The notes: a model not told the origin generated them from the letters alone. A stretch of DNA of 64,000 nt from Stenotrophomonas sp. 704A1 (GCF_030549525.1 NZ_CP130831.1:1203501-1267500); one strand, 5' to 3'. Positions 28,102 through 36,859 are shown, counted from the stretch's first letter. A program made the numbers and translations.

Positions 28102-28129
28102 GTAGTGGCGCCGCCGTGCTGGCGGCGCC
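28102..28129 (+). repeat. GTAG-led hairpin between bufA and bufB (SMAG-like)
   Basis: GTAG at 28102-28105 is followed by a perfect GGCGCCGCC/GGCGGCGCC stem (28107-28115, 28121-28129) with a 5-base loop. It fills the 56-base gap between the precursor and maturase genes and would form in the minus-strand transcript. The GTAG start and hairpin form match SMAG-type repeats, although the stem sequence is a different subtype. Confidence 0.6.
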
Positions 28130-28142
28130 GGGTGGCAGGCAA

Positions 28143-28619
28143 TCAGTCGGCAACGCGTGAGAACAGGCCCTTCGGCATCGGCTTGCCGTTGGCGGTGTAG
28201 ACCCTGCGCAGGTAGTCGTGCGCTTCCTGTTCGCTGATGTAGCCGTCGTGGTCGGTATCGATGCGGTCGAATTCGGCGGCACGCGTGGCGGCCACGGCGT
28301 TGAACTCGGCGCGCGACACCCTGCCGTCGTGGTCACGGTCGGTGCGGGCGAACGAGGCGTCGCCGCACTTGCCTTCGCCGCATTGGCCCTCGGCCACCTT
28401 GGCCTTGCCGGCCGGCTTGGAGGTGGCGGCCTTGTTGGCGCCGCACTTGCCTTCACCGCACTTGCCTTCGGCAGCGGCGCTCATGGCCACGGCACTGAGT
28501 GCCAGCGGCTGGACGGCCGCGGCCTGGCCGGCCAGCAGCAGGCCCCCGGCGAGGGCGATGCCGATGGCGCCGATGCGCGGCAGACGGGAAGCGGTGGTGT
28601 TCTGGGTCGGGACGGACAT
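28143..28619 (-). CDS. bufA: Bufferin/HvfA-like RiPP precursor with two EF-hands
   Basis: The protein has 158 residues from the ATG at 28619 (AAGGAG 7 bases upstream). Residues about 13-35 form a Sec signal ([20 protein letters not shown]), so the product is periplasmic. Four Cys lie in EGKCG-type motifs: Cys54, Cys59, Cys80 (EGQCG) and Cys85, in two pairs separated by a Lys/Ala linker. Two full EF-hand loops follow at 94-105 ([12 protein letters not shown]) and 121-132 ([12 protein letters not shown]). EGKCG Cys are the modification sites in HvfA-type metallophores. The EF-hands should bind Ca2+, so the mature peptide may bind two kinds of metal. Confidence 0.9.
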   Translation of the reverse strand: MSVPTQNTTASRLPRIGAIGIALAGGLLLAGQAAAVQPLALSAVAMSAAAEGKCGEGKCGANKAATSKPAGKAKVAEGQCGEGKCGDASFARTDRDHDGRVSRAEFNAVAATRAAEFDRIDTDHDGYISEQEAHDYLRRVYTANGKPMPKGLFSRVAD

Positions 28620-28716
28620 GGTGATGACTCCTTGAATGGCACGCCGGGCGTGCGGGATGGACGCCGCCCGGAGGCGACGGAAACGAACGGAAGGTGCGTG
28701 GGAGGGGCGAAGCGGT

Positions 28717-29361
28717 TCAGGCGCTGCGGCGACGGCGCAGCGCGTGGCCCAGCAACAGCGCAGCGCCGAGCAGGGCGCCACCGAAGCCGATGCCGGGCAG
28801 CAGCGCGGCGACCGGCAGCAGCAGGGCGATCAGGCTCACGCCCCAGCCGAGGCCGTCATTGCCGACCGTGGCGCGCTGCGGGCCGGCCAGCAGGCGATCC
28901 AGGCTGAGCGCACCGCCGCCGTTGAGGATCAGCGGCAGCAGCATGGCCAGGAACAGCAGCGGCAGCTTGAAGTTGCCGTAGCCCTGGTCGGTGATCGCAT
29001 AGCCCTGCCAGAGTTCGCCCAGGCCGTTCCACTGGTCGGGCCAGTGCACGGCGGCGATGGCGACGATGGTGAGCACCCAGAAGATGTAGGCCACCGAGCG
29101 CGTGGCCAGGCCCAGCAGCAGCATCACTGCGCCAACCAGTTCCAGCCAGGTGGCCAGCTGCCAGTTGAGCGATGCCGGCAGGGTGGAGAAGGGGAACGGG
29201 AAGCGGCCGTCCAGGTCGGCGAACCAGTTCTGGCCGCCCAGCTTCTCGCGGCCGGATTCGAAGAACTCCCAGGCCAGCAGGGCGCGCAGGGCCAGCGGCG
29301 AGAGCCAGCGGCCGACCGCATCCAGGCGAGGGGTGTACAGCGAAGCGGTGGTGCTGGTCAT
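28717..29361 (-). CDS. DoxX-family membrane protein of the bufferin operon
   Basis: The protein has 214 residues, first gene of the operon. It has about five hydrophobic segments; the DoxX core is visible in [58 protein letters not shown] and [25 protein letters not shown]. DoxX proteins are a regular companion of HvfA/BufA-type gene sets and are thought to help in the membrane steps, but their biochemical job is not settled. The gap to the precursor gene is 97 bases. Confidence 0.85.
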   Translation of the reverse strand: MTSTTASLYTPRLDAVGRWLSPLALRALLAWEFFESGREKLGGQNWFADLDGRFPFPFSTLPASLNWQLATWLELVGAVMLLLGLATRSVAYIFWVLTIVAIAAVHWPDQWNGLGELWQGYAITDQGYGNFKLPLLFLAMLLPLILNGGGALSLDRLLAGPQRATVGNDGLGWGVSLIALLLPVAALLPGIGFGGALLGAALLLGHALRRRRSA

Positions 29362-29704
29362 GTCGGTGTCCTGCGGGCCAGTGGTCGATGGAGGCCATTT
29401 CAGGACGTGCAGGTATCGGCAACGTGTGCCGTTGCCCGGGGTTTTGTCAGCCACTGTGGCCGTGGCAGGGGTTTCGTACAGTCAGATACAAAGACGCCGC
29501 ATCGGGGGCGCATCGGCGCGTTGCGCGCCCGCGTGCGGGGAACGATATCCCCCCGGTAGCGCCGGGCCATGCCCGGCGGCCGAATGTATCCCACTGTAGG
29601 AACCCGCCGCCGCCCTACAGTCCGGTACAACTCGGCCCGGCAGCGAAACAGCACCGATACACCGTCAGGTGGAAATGGCCACTCCCAACCCTGGAGTGCC
29701 ACCC
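29362..29704. promoter_or_regulatory. Divergent promoter region with three copies of a TACAGT...TACA motif
   Basis: This 343-base gap has no gene. It contains TACAGTCAGATACAA (29477-29491, plus), TACAGTGGGATACA (29585-29598, minus) and TACAGTCCGGTACAA (29616-29630, plus), a shared pattern TACAGTNNGRTACA. It also holds a SMAG hairpin at 29556-29578. The copies are about 116 bases upstream of the DoxX start and 75 bases upstream of the hydrolase start, so one regulator could control both directions. The regulator is unidentified. Confidence 0.55.
29556..29578 (+). repeat. SMAG repeat
   Basis: GTAG followed by a CGCCGGGC/GCCCGGCG hairpin around a CAT core. Same form as the copies at 44975, 49417 and 58328. 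Confidence 0.85.
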
Positions 29705-30499
29705 ATGATCCGCACCACCCTGCTTGCCGCCGCCCTGGCCCTGGCCGGCGCCGCCACCCCCGCCTTCGCCGCGCAGGCCGATGCCGGCGCAGCGCCCACG
29801 GTCATCCTGGTCCACGGCGCCTTCGCCGACGGCTCCAGCTGGAACAAGGTCATCGCGACGCTGCATGACTGGAAGCTGCCGGCGGTGGCCGTGCAGAACC
29901 CGCTCAGTTCGCTGGCCGATGATGTGGCCGCCACCCGCCGTGCGATTGCCGCGGCGCCGGGCAAGGTGGTGCTGGTCGGGCACAGCTGGGGCGGCACGGT
30001 GATCACCGAAGCCGGCAACGACCCGAAGGTGCAGGCGCTGGTCTACGTGGCGGCGTTCGCGCCCGATGCCGGCCAGTCGTCGGCGCAGCAGGGCGAGGGC
30101 TTTCCGGTCGGCCCGGGGCTGGCCCGGCTGCAGGAACGCAACGGCTACCTGACCCTGCCGGCCGACGCCATCGCGCAGGACTTCGCGCCGGACGTGATGA
30201 AGAAGACCGCCGCCCTGCTGTACAGCACCCAGGTACCCCTGAAGGCCAGCGCACTGGGCGAAGCGGTGACGACCGCAGCCTGGCGCAGCAAGCCCAGCTG
30301 GTACGTGATCAGCCGCGATGACCGCATGCTGTCGCCACAGCTGCAGGCGGCCACCGCGCGCCGCATCGGGGCGCAGGTGCAGTCGATTGGCAGCAGCCAC
30401 GTTTCGTTGCTCTCGCACCCGGCACAGGTGGCCGACAGCATCCTCGAAGCGGCCGGGGTGAAGCCGGCCGAGCTGCCGCTGGCCGAGCAGGGCGGCTGA
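29705..30499 (+). CDS. Secreted alpha/beta hydrolase
   Basis: The protein has 264 residues with a Sec signal (LLAAALALAGAATPAFAAQA). The hydrolase fold shows the oxyanion-loop motif VILVHGAFADGSSW, the nucleophile elbow GHSWGG and a C-terminal SSHVSLLSHP that supplies the His. It resembles the EstC/salicylate-esterase-like hydrolases. Substrate is unknown. The following thioredoxin-like gene begins one base after the stop. Confidence 0.88.
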   Translation: MIRTTLLAAALALAGAATPAFAAQADAGAAPTVILVHGAFADGSSWNKVIATLHDWKLPAVAVQNPLSSLADDVAATRRAIAAAPGKVVLVGHSWGGTVITEAGNDPKVQALVYVAAFAPDAGQSSAQQGEGFPVGPGLARLQERNGYLTLPADAIAQDFAPDVMKKTAALLYSTQVPLKASALGEAVTTAAWRSKPSWYVISRDDRMLSPQLQAATARRIGAQVQSIGSSHVSLLSHPAQVADSILEAAGVKPAELPLAEQGG

Positions 30500-30500
30500 G

Positions 30501-31046
30501 ATGGCCCGCCTTCGCAGCTACACGCTGCCGTTGCTGCTGGCCCTGTGCGGCGGCGCGGCCCTGCTGCTGGCATGGCCAAGCCCCGACGCCGGCGCGCAGC
30601 CGGCGGCGGGGCCGCCGCCGGCCGGGTTCCAGGGCGGTGGCCCCTGGCACAACAGCCCGCCCCTCACCCTCCAGCAGCTGCGCGGGCAGGTGGTGCTGGT
30701 CGAGTTCTGGACCTACACCTGCCGCAACTGCCTCAACGTCGCGCCGTACGTCCACCAGTGGCACCGCCGCTACGCGGCGCAGGGCCTGCAGGTGATCGGC
30801 GTGCATACCCCGGAGTTCGCCGATGAAGGACGGCCGGGCAACGTGCGCCATGCCCTCCAGCGGCTGGACATCCGCTGGCCGGTGGTGCAGGACAACCAGT
30901 ACCGGATCTGGAACGCCTGGGGCAACCGCTTCTGGCCTGCGCTGTACCTGATCGACCGCCAGGGGCGGGTGGTCTACCGCCACTACGGCGAAGGAGATTA
31001 CGCACGCACCGAAAGCGAGATCCAGCGCCTGCTGGCCAGCCCCTGA
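30501..31046 (+). CDS. Exported thioredoxin-like (TlpA/redoxin) protein
   Basis: The protein has 181 residues with an N-terminal signal or anchor (LPLLLALCGGAALLLAWP). The thioredoxin fold has the active site FWTYTCRNCLN (Cys-Arg-Asn-Cys) and the cis-Pro region RFWPALYLIDRQGRVVYRHYGEGDY. The C-R-N-C form matches the redoxin group related to DipZ/TlpA, which handles disulfides in the periplasm. Translation is probably coupled to the hydrolase gene. Confidence 0.88.
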   Translation: MARLRSYTLPLLLALCGGAALLLAWPSPDAGAQPAAGPPPAGFQGGGPWHNSPPLTLQQLRGQVVLVEFWTYTCRNCLNVAPYVHQWHRRYAAQGLQVIGVHTPEFADEGRPGNVRHALQRLDIRWPVVQDNQYRIWNAWGNRFWPALYLIDRQGRVVYRHYGEGDYARTESEIQRLLASP

Positions 31047-31102
31047 GCCGCGCTACCATGGCCGCGCCGTGCGGCCTTGCCCCTGCCTCCACCGAGAACG
31101 CG

Positions 31103-31843
31103 ATGAACCACGTACCGCACATCCTTGTCGTCGACGATGACAGCGAAATCCGCCAGATGCTGGCCGACTACCTGCAGCGCAATGGACTGCGTGTCAGCCA
31201 GGCCGATGGCGGTCGCGCCATGCGCGCGCTGATGGATACCCATGCCGTGGACCTGGTGGTGCTGGACGTGATGATGCCCGGCGAGGACGGCCTGAGCCTG
31301 TGCCGCAACCTGCGTGCCGGCAAGCACCGCGCGGTGCCGGTGGTGCTGCTGACCGCACGCGATGACGAGACCGACCGCATCATCGGGCTGGAGATGGGCG
31401 CCGACGACTATGTGACCAAGCCGTTCTCCTCGCGCGAACTGCTGGCCCGCATCAACGCGGTGATCCGCCGCACGCAGATGCTGCCGCCGAACCTGCAGGT
31501 GACCGAGGCGGGCCGCCAGCTGGCGTTCGGTGAGTGGCGGCTGGACACCACCGCGCGCCACCTGCTGGATGCGCAGGACACCGCCTATCCGCTCAGTGGC
31601 GCCGAGTTCCGCCTGCTGCGCGTGTTCCTCGACCATGCCAACCGCGTGCTCAGCCGCGATCAGCTGCTGAGCCTGACCCAGGGCCGTGACGCTGAACTGT
31701 TCGATCGTTCCATCGATCTGCTGGTCAGCCGTGTACGCCAGCGCCTGGGCGACGACGCACGCGAGCCCACCTACATCAAGACCGTGCGCAGCGAAGGGTA
31801 TGTGTTCAGCATGCCGGTGCAGATGCTGGGGCCGGAGGAATGA
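31103..31843 (+). CDS. OmpR-family response regulator
   Basis: The protein has 246 residues from the ATG at 31103. The receiver domain has the acidic pair in VVDDDSE, phosphorylation site Asp55 in LVVLDVMMPG and Lys in TKPFSSRELLAR. The winged-helix DNA-binding domain (about 140-240) ends with LLVSRVRQRLGDDAREPTYIKTVRSEGYVF. The stop overlaps the sensor kinase start by 4 bases. It lies 56 bases after the thioredoxin gene and may control this neighbourhood. Confidence 0.95.
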   Translation: MNHVPHILVVDDDSEIRQMLADYLQRNGLRVSQADGGRAMRALMDTHAVDLVVLDVMMPGEDGLSLCRNLRAGKHRAVPVVLLTARDDETDRIIGLEMGADDYVTKPFSSRELLARINAVIRRTQMLPPNLQVTEAGRQLAFGEWRLDTTARHLLDAQDTAYPLSGAEFRLLRVFLDHANRVLSRDQLLSLTQGRDAELFDRSIDLLVSRVRQRLGDDAREPTYIKTVRSEGYVFSMPVQMLGPEE

Positions 31844-33156
31844 GCGCCGCCGTGCGTCGCCTGCCGTGGCCGCGCACGCTGTCGGCACGGCTGCTGCTGT
31901 TGCTGCTGGGCGGCTTGAGCGTAGCCCATGCGCTTTCGTTCGGGCTGCTGTTCTTCGAGCGTTACCAGGCCACGCGGAGCATGATGCTGCGCAACCTGGA
32001 CGAGGATGTGGCGGTGAGCGTGGCGTTGCTGGAGCACCTTCCCGCCAGCGAACGCGACGCCTGGGTGCCGCGCCTGGAGCGGCGCACCTACCGCTATCTG
32101 CTGCGCCCGGCGGCGCCCGGTCCGGCCGTGCTGACCGATCGCGCCCGGCAGGTGACCGGCATCATCGATGACAGCCTGCAGCACCGTTATCCCCTGCAGG
32201 TGCGCCAGGTCGCGCGCATGCCCGAGCGTTTCGAAGTGGAACTGCGGCTGCGCGACGGCACGCCGCTGACCATCGAAGTCACGCCGTCTGGCCTGCCGCT
32301 GGCGCGCTGGCTGCCCGCCGTGCTGCTGTTGCAGCTGGCGCTGCTGCTGCTGTGCGCATGGTGGGCGGTGCGGCTGGCGATGCGCCCGCTGGCGCAGCTG
32401 TCGCACGCGGTCGAACATCTGCAGCCCGGCAAGGAGGGGCCGGCGCTGCCCGAAGCGGGGCCAGCGGAGGTCGGAGCCGCTGCCGCGGCGCTGAACGCAC
32501 TGCAGGCGCGCATCCGGGGCCATGTCAGCGAGCGCCTGCAGATCCTGGCGGCCATCTCGCATGATCTGCAGACGCCGATCACGCGGATGAAGCTGCGGGT
32601 GGAGACGCTGCCCGAAGACGCCACCCAGCAGCGCCTGCTGGCCGACCTGGACCATCTGGGCCAGCTGGTGCGCGAGGGCGTGGCCTACGCGCGCAGCAGC
32701 CATGTGGCCAGTGGTGCGCCGGTAGCGATGGACCTGGGCGCGTTCCTGGCCAGTGTGGTCGGTGACTACAAAGACATGGGCAGGCCGGTCACCGGCGGCG
32801 CGCCACCTGGCCTGATCGTGCAGACCTGGCCGCAGCCGCTGCGGCGCGTGGTCGGCAATCTGGTCGACAACGCGCTGCGCTATGCCGGCAGTGCGGACAT
32901 CGAGGCCGGCCGTGATCCAGCGGGCAGGGTGTGGATCCAGGTTTCCGATCGCGGCCCCGGCATTCCCGAGGACCAGCTGCAGGCAGTGCTGGCGCCCTTC
33001 CATCGGCTGGAAAGCTCGCGCAACCGCGATACCGGCGGCACCGGCCTGGGCCTGGCGATTGCCCTGCAGCTGGCGCAATCGCTGGGTGGTTCGCTGCAGC
33101 TGCACAACCGCGAAGGCGGTGGGCTGCAGGCGGTGCTGCAGCTGCCGGGGTCGTAG
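31840..33156 (+). CDS. Sensor histidine kinase partner
   Basis: The protein has 438 residues. Two membrane helices (about 15-35 and 155-180) enclose a periplasmic sensor of about 120 residues. A HAMP domain follows (MRPLAQLSHAVEHLQPG), then the dimerisation helix with His241 in AAISHDLQTPITRMKLRVE, and a HATPase domain (VVGNLVDNALRYAG, VSDRGPGIPEDQL, GTGLGLAIALQLAQ). The layout matches EnvZ-type kinases. The signal is unknown. Confidence 0.94.
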   Translation: MSAAVRRLPWPRTLSARLLLLLLGGLSVAHALSFGLLFFERYQATRSMMLRNLDEDVAVSVALLEHLPASERDAWVPRLERRTYRYLLRPAAPGPAVLTDRARQVTGIIDDSLQHRYPLQVRQVARMPERFEVELRLRDGTPLTIEVTPSGLPLARWLPAVLLLQLALLLLCAWWAVRLAMRPLAQLSHAVEHLQPGKEGPALPEAGPAEVGAAAAALNALQARIRGHVSERLQILAAISHDLQTPITRMKLRVETLPEDATQQRLLADLDHLGQLVREGVAYARSSHVASGAPVAMDLGAFLASVVGDYKDMGRPVTGGAPPGLIVQTWPQPLRRVVGNLVDNALRYAGSADIEAGRDPAGRVWIQVSDRGPGIPEDQLQAVLAPFHRLESSRNRDTGGTGLGLAIALQLAQSLGGSLQLHNREGGGLQAVLQLPGS

Positions 33157-33159
33157 GTG

Positions 33160-33199
33160 GGGGCAGAGCCCGTTGCCACCGGCAAAGTGATCTGGCCCC
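33160..33199. repeat. Imperfect GGGGC...GGCCCC hairpin repeat
   Basis: GGGGCAGAGC...GTTGCC pairs imperfectly with GGCAAA...TCTGGCCCC around ACC. The pattern is like the longer hairpin at 45036-45074, so both may belong to one dispersed repeat family. It fills the gap between the kinase and MFS genes and could also terminate transcription. Confidence 0.5.
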
Positions 33200-33247
33200 G
33201 CTTGCAGGTGCACCGCGCCGTCACCCCGCGCGTGACACCCTCCGGCC

Positions 33248-34531
33248 ATGACTGAAATGACGGCGGCGCGGCAGCGCTCGATGTGGGTAGCGGGCCTGTC
33301 CACCGTGGTGGAGTGGTACGACTTCACCCTGTACCTGTACTTCGCCACCGTGTTGTCGCGGGTGTTCTTCGGTGGCGGCGAGCAAGCGATGCTGGTCACG
33401 CTCGCGGGCTTCGCGGTGTCCTATCTGATGCGCCCGCTCGGCGCGCTGTGCTTCGGCCACCTCGGTGATCGCCTCGGCCGGCGCTGGATGCTGCTGGCCT
33501 CGATGGCGCTGATGGCGGCGGCGATGCTGGCCACCGCGCTGCTGCCGACCGCGGCGACGGCGGGCACCACGGCCGGCGTGCTGCTGCTGGTGCTGCGCTG
33601 CGTGATGGCGTTCTCGGTGGGCGGCGAATACACCGGCGTGGTCGCCTACCTGCTGGAAAGCGCGCCGGCCCGGCGGCGCGGCCTGGTGACCTCGCTGGCC
33701 TCGGCGGCCAGTGAAGTGGGCGCGCTGCTGGCGGTGGCGATTTCTGCAGTGACGGTTGCGATGCTGACGCCCGCGCAGCTCGATGGCTGGGGCTGGCGCA
33801 TTCCGTTCTTCGTCGGCGCCGCGCTGGCGCTGGTGATTCTCATCGCGCGCTCAGGCATGCACGAATCGCCCGAGTTCGAGCGTCAGCGTCGCGAGGGCAG
33901 CATTCCGGCGACGCCGCTGCGCCACGTGCTGCGCAATCATCCTGGCGCCGTGGCGCGCACCTTTGCGATCTCGGCGCTCGGCTCGATCACCTACTACGTG
34001 GGCATCACCTATGTGCCGGCGTTCCTGCATGCGCAGGGGCATGACGAGGGCGATGCGCTGTGGCTGTCGACGCTGGCCGCGGTGGCGGTGATCGTGATCA
34101 CGCCGCTGTGCGGTGCGTTGTCCGACCGTTTCGGGCGGCGGCCCCTGTTGCTGTGGCTCACCGCATTGGCGGCGCTGCTGCCATTGTCGATGTTCGCCTG
34201 GATGGCCGATGCCGCGCCGCTGGGTATCGCGCTGGCGGCGGTGGTGCTGGCCTGCGTGGCCGGTGGCATCAGCGCGGTGGCGGCCCCGGCCACGGCAGAG
34301 CAGTTCCCGGGCGAAGGCCGGGTCAGTGGGCTGGCCCTGGGGGTCACGATGGCCACCGCGTTGTTCGGCGGGGCCACGCCCTGGCTGGCGCAATGGTGGG
34401 TGCAGCGCAGCGGCTGGGCAGCGGCGCCGGGCGCGATGATCGCGCTGGTGGCGGTACTGGTGCTGCCGGTGCTGTGGACACTGCCGGAAACCGTACTGCG
34501 TACCCGCCCCGGTGACCGGGGCGGGCGCTGA
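33248..34531 (+). CDS. MFS transporter of the metabolite:H+ symporter (MHS) family
   Basis: The protein has 427 residues and about 12 helices. VVEWYDFTLYLYFATVL in helix 1, MRPLGALCFGHLGDRLGRRWML in the 2-3 loop and GEYTGVVAYLLESAPARRRGLVTS in helix 5 are typical of MHS proteins such as ProP, KgtP and CitA. The substrate may be an organic acid or osmolyte. It stops 4 bases before the convergent nucleoside hydrolase gene. Confidence 0.9.
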   Translation: MTEMTAARQRSMWVAGLSTVVEWYDFTLYLYFATVLSRVFFGGGEQAMLVTLAGFAVSYLMRPLGALCFGHLGDRLGRRWMLLASMALMAAAMLATALLPTAATAGTTAGVLLLVLRCVMAFSVGGEYTGVVAYLLESAPARRRGLVTSLASAASEVGALLAVAISAVTVAMLTPAQLDGWGWRIPFFVGAALALVILIARSGMHESPEFERQRREGSIPATPLRHVLRNHPGAVARTFAISALGSITYYVGITYVPAFLHAQGHDEGDALWLSTLAAVAVIVITPLCGALSDRFGRRPLLLWLTALAALLPLSMFAWMADAAPLGIALAAVVLACVAGGISAVAAPATAEQFPGEGRVSGLALGVTMATALFGGATPWLAQWWVQRSGWAAAPGAMIALVAVLVLPVLWTLPETVLRTRPGDRGGR

Positions 34532-34535
34532 GGGT

Positions 34536-35483
34536 TCAGACCGTCAGGGTCTGCTCGATGTCGGCCAGTACCGCGGCCGCATCGACGCCGATGGCGATCG
34601 ACTGCAGCACGTGGCCATCCCACACGCTGGGGCCGAAGCCCATGCCTTCCGGCTTGGGAATGGTCATGCCGCGGGCAACGCCGTCGGTGGCCACGCGCAC
34701 GCTGGCGCGCTCGAACTGGAACAGCTCCGGCCGGGTCAGCGCGATGCAGGCGCAGCAGTCGTGCACCACCATGCCCTTGTGGCCGGCCTGCAGGTAGAAG
34801 TCGACGTAGTCCTGCGACAGCGCACGCACCAGCTCGGCGTCGGCGCCGCCGACCGCGGCCAGCGTGTCCAGGCCATCGCGGTTCATTTCCACGCGGGTGG
34901 TCACGTCCAGGCCGATCGCGGTCACCGGCCAGCGGGCGGTGAACACGATGTCGGCCGCTTCCGCATCGCCCCAGATGTTGGCTTCGGCGGCCGGGGTGAT
35001 GTTGCCGTTGACGTGGAAGGCGCCGCCCATCAGCACCACGCCGCGCACCAGCCCGGCGATATCCGGGGCCTGCTGCAGGGCCAGTGCCAGGTTGGTCATG
35101 CGGCCGACCGCAACCAGGGTCACTTCGCCCGGATGGGCGCGGACCAGGTCGATGATCATCTGGTGGGCCGGTCGCGCATCGGCGCTCACCTCCAGGGTCC
35201 CGGGCACCGGGTGGTTGCCCAGACCGTTGTGGCCGTGGATGTGCACCGGCCAGGCTTCCGGCGTGGCGTCCGGCTGCAGCGGGCCTGCGGCGCCACGTGC
35301 GACCGGAGCGTGCAGGCCCCAGGCCTGCTTCAGGTACAGCGCATTGTGGGTGGTCGAATCCACCGACGCGTTGCCGAAGGTGGTGGTCACCGCGATCAGG
35401 TCGATCTGCGGGTGCTTGTGCAGGTACAGCAGGGCCAGGGCGTCGTCGACGCCCGGGTCGGTATCGAAAATGACTTTCAGCAT
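34536..35483 (-). CDS. Nucleoside hydrolase (IunH/RihA-type)
   Basis: The protein has 315 residues from the ATG at 35483. The N-terminal Ca2+-binding DTDPGVDDALAL, the substrate loop GHNGLG, VVLMGGAFHVNGNITPAAEANIWGDAEAADIVF and the late Asp in VWDGHVLQ are all present. The enzyme cleaves ribonucleosides into base and ribose for salvage. It has no signal peptide. The purine/pyrimidine preference cannot be read from the sequence. Confidence 0.93.
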   Translation of the reverse strand: MLKVIFDTDPGVDDALALLYLHKHPQIDLIAVTTTFGNASVDSTTHNALYLKQAWGLHAPVARGAAGPLQPDATPEAWPVHIHGHNGLGNHPVPGTLEVSADARPAHQMIIDLVRAHPGEVTLVAVGRMTNLALALQQAPDIAGLVRGVVLMGGAFHVNGNITPAAEANIWGDAEAADIVFTARWPVTAIGLDVTTRVEMNRDGLDTLAAVGGADAELVRALSQDYVDFYLQAGHKGMVVHDCCACIALTRPELFQFERASVRVATDGVARGMTIPKPEGMGFGPSVWDGHVLQSIAIGVDAAAVLADIEQTLTV

Positions 35484-35712
35484 GTTGTTGTTCTTCTTCT
35501 TCCGTGTGGTACAGGGGGGCCGGCGGCGGTGATCGCGGGCCGGCGCACCCCACATTGTCCCATCTTCATGACAGGCAGGGCGAACCGGCGCACCGGTGGT
35601 ATCGTCGATACCCACGGGAGGGGCGCAGGCCGCAGGTCAGCGGCCGGTGGCCGGATGGGGCCGCCGCCGGCGTGCCTCCCAGGACCCGACATCCCTTGCA
35701 AGGAGCTGCGCC

Positions 35713-36042
35713 ATGCTGGCCGTGACCCTCGTCCTGATTGCCCTGGTGCTGGGCCTGAACCTGGTAGCGACGTTCGTGGTGGTGGGCCGCGACGACCTGC
35801 CCGTCAGCAGCCGCGCCGGGCAGCTGCTGGTGGTGTGGCTGCTGCCGCTGGTCGGCGCGATCCTGTGCATGGCGATGGCCACCGCCGATGGCTCGCCCGG
35901 GCGCGCCGATGGCGCCGGCGGGGGACCGTACGACGCCTCCGGCAGCCATGCCAGCGACAGCACCAGCCCGCACAGCTACGGCGGCGCCGAGTGCGGCAGC
36001 GACAGTGGCGGCGGTGGCGATGGTGGCAGCGGCGGCGATTGA
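35713..36042 (+). CDS. Small membrane protein with Gly/Ser-rich tail
   Basis: The protein has 109 residues with AGGAG 7 bases before the ATG. Two hydrophobic helices (about 2-23 and 36-56) are followed by a low-complexity tail rich in Ser, Gly and Asp, with one Cys and the end SGGGGDGGSGGD. I do not recognise a family name. It is flanked by genes of unrelated function. Confidence 0.65.
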   Translation: MLAVTLVLIALVLGLNLVATFVVVGRDDLPVSSRAGQLLVVWLLPLVGAILCMAMATADGSPGRADGAGGGPYDASGSHASDSTSPHSYGGAECGSDSGGGGDGGSGGD

Positions 36043-36086
36043 GGCCATGGGCGGCGTGCCGGCGGCTGGCCGGCACCCGGATGACC

Positions 36087-36806
36087 TCAGCGTCCGCCTT
36101 CGGTCGGCAGCGGTGCCGGCACGTTCAGCAGGCCACCGGCTGCCACATACGCGGCCAGCGCCTGGCCCTGGCTGAGCAGGTGCCGCTCCATGGTGCGTTC
36201 GGCGCCCGTTGCATCGCGGCGGCGGAAGCACTCCATCAGTTCGCGGTGCTCGGCCAGCGACTGCGCGGTGCGTCCCGGCGTCAGCAACTGGCGGCCCCGA
36301 TGCATCTTCAGGATGCGGTGCAGGTCGTGGGTGATGCGGATCAGCCACGGGTTGCCGGCGTAGTGCTGCACGGTCTCGTGGATGAGGTAGTTGTTGCGAT
36401 AGTACTCGGCGATGTTGCCGTCGGCGGCGGCCACTTCCATCGCCGCATGCAGCATTTCCAGATGTTGCACGCCGGCTTCGTCGATGTGCTTGACTGCTTC
36501 ATGCGCGCAGCGGCCCTCCAGCATCGCCATCACCGGGAACAGCTGGTTGAGGTCTTCCAGAGTGAGCCGGGTGACCCGTGCGCCCCGGCCGGCATCGATC
36601 TGCACCAGGCCTTCGGCGGCAAGCAGCTTCAACGCCTCGCGCAATGGCGTGCGGCTGATGCCCAGCGCCTCGCACAGCGCTGGTTCGTCGATCCATTCAC
36701 CCGGCGGCAGGCGATAGTCGTAGATCCGCTCGCGCACATGCTCGGCCACCTCTTCGTACAGAGGGGCACGCTTCTTTGGTGAACGCGGAGCAGGAGCGAT
36801 GGCCAT
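36087..36806 (-). CDS. GntR/FCD-family regulator of malonate genes
   Basis: The protein has 239 residues from the ATG at 36806 (MAIAPAPRSPKKR). The N-terminal winged helix EEVAEHVRERIYDYRLPPGEWIDEPALCEALGISRTPLREALKLLAAEGLV is GntR-type; the rest is an all-helical FCD ligand domain with metal/ligand His residues (NNYLIHETVQ, HRELMECF). It is the last gene of the mdc run. MdcY and MatR regulators of malonate use belong to this family, so malonate or malonyl-CoA is a plausible ligand. Confidence 0.88.
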   Translation of the reverse strand: MAIAPAPRSPKKRAPLYEEVAEHVRERIYDYRLPPGEWIDEPALCEALGISRTPLREALKLLAAEGLVQIDAGRGARVTRLTLEDLNQLFPVMAMLEGRCAHEAVKHIDEAGVQHLEMLHAAMEVAAADGNIAEYYRNNYLIHETVQHYAGNPWLIRITHDLHRILKMHRGRQLLTPGRTAQSLAEHRELMECFRRRDATGAERTMERHLLSQGQALAAYVAAGGLLNVPAPLPTEGGR

Positions 36807-36859
36807 GCGCAGAGTGTAACGCCAGGCAGTGCCGGCCGCGGCCGGCACCCCCGCGCCCG

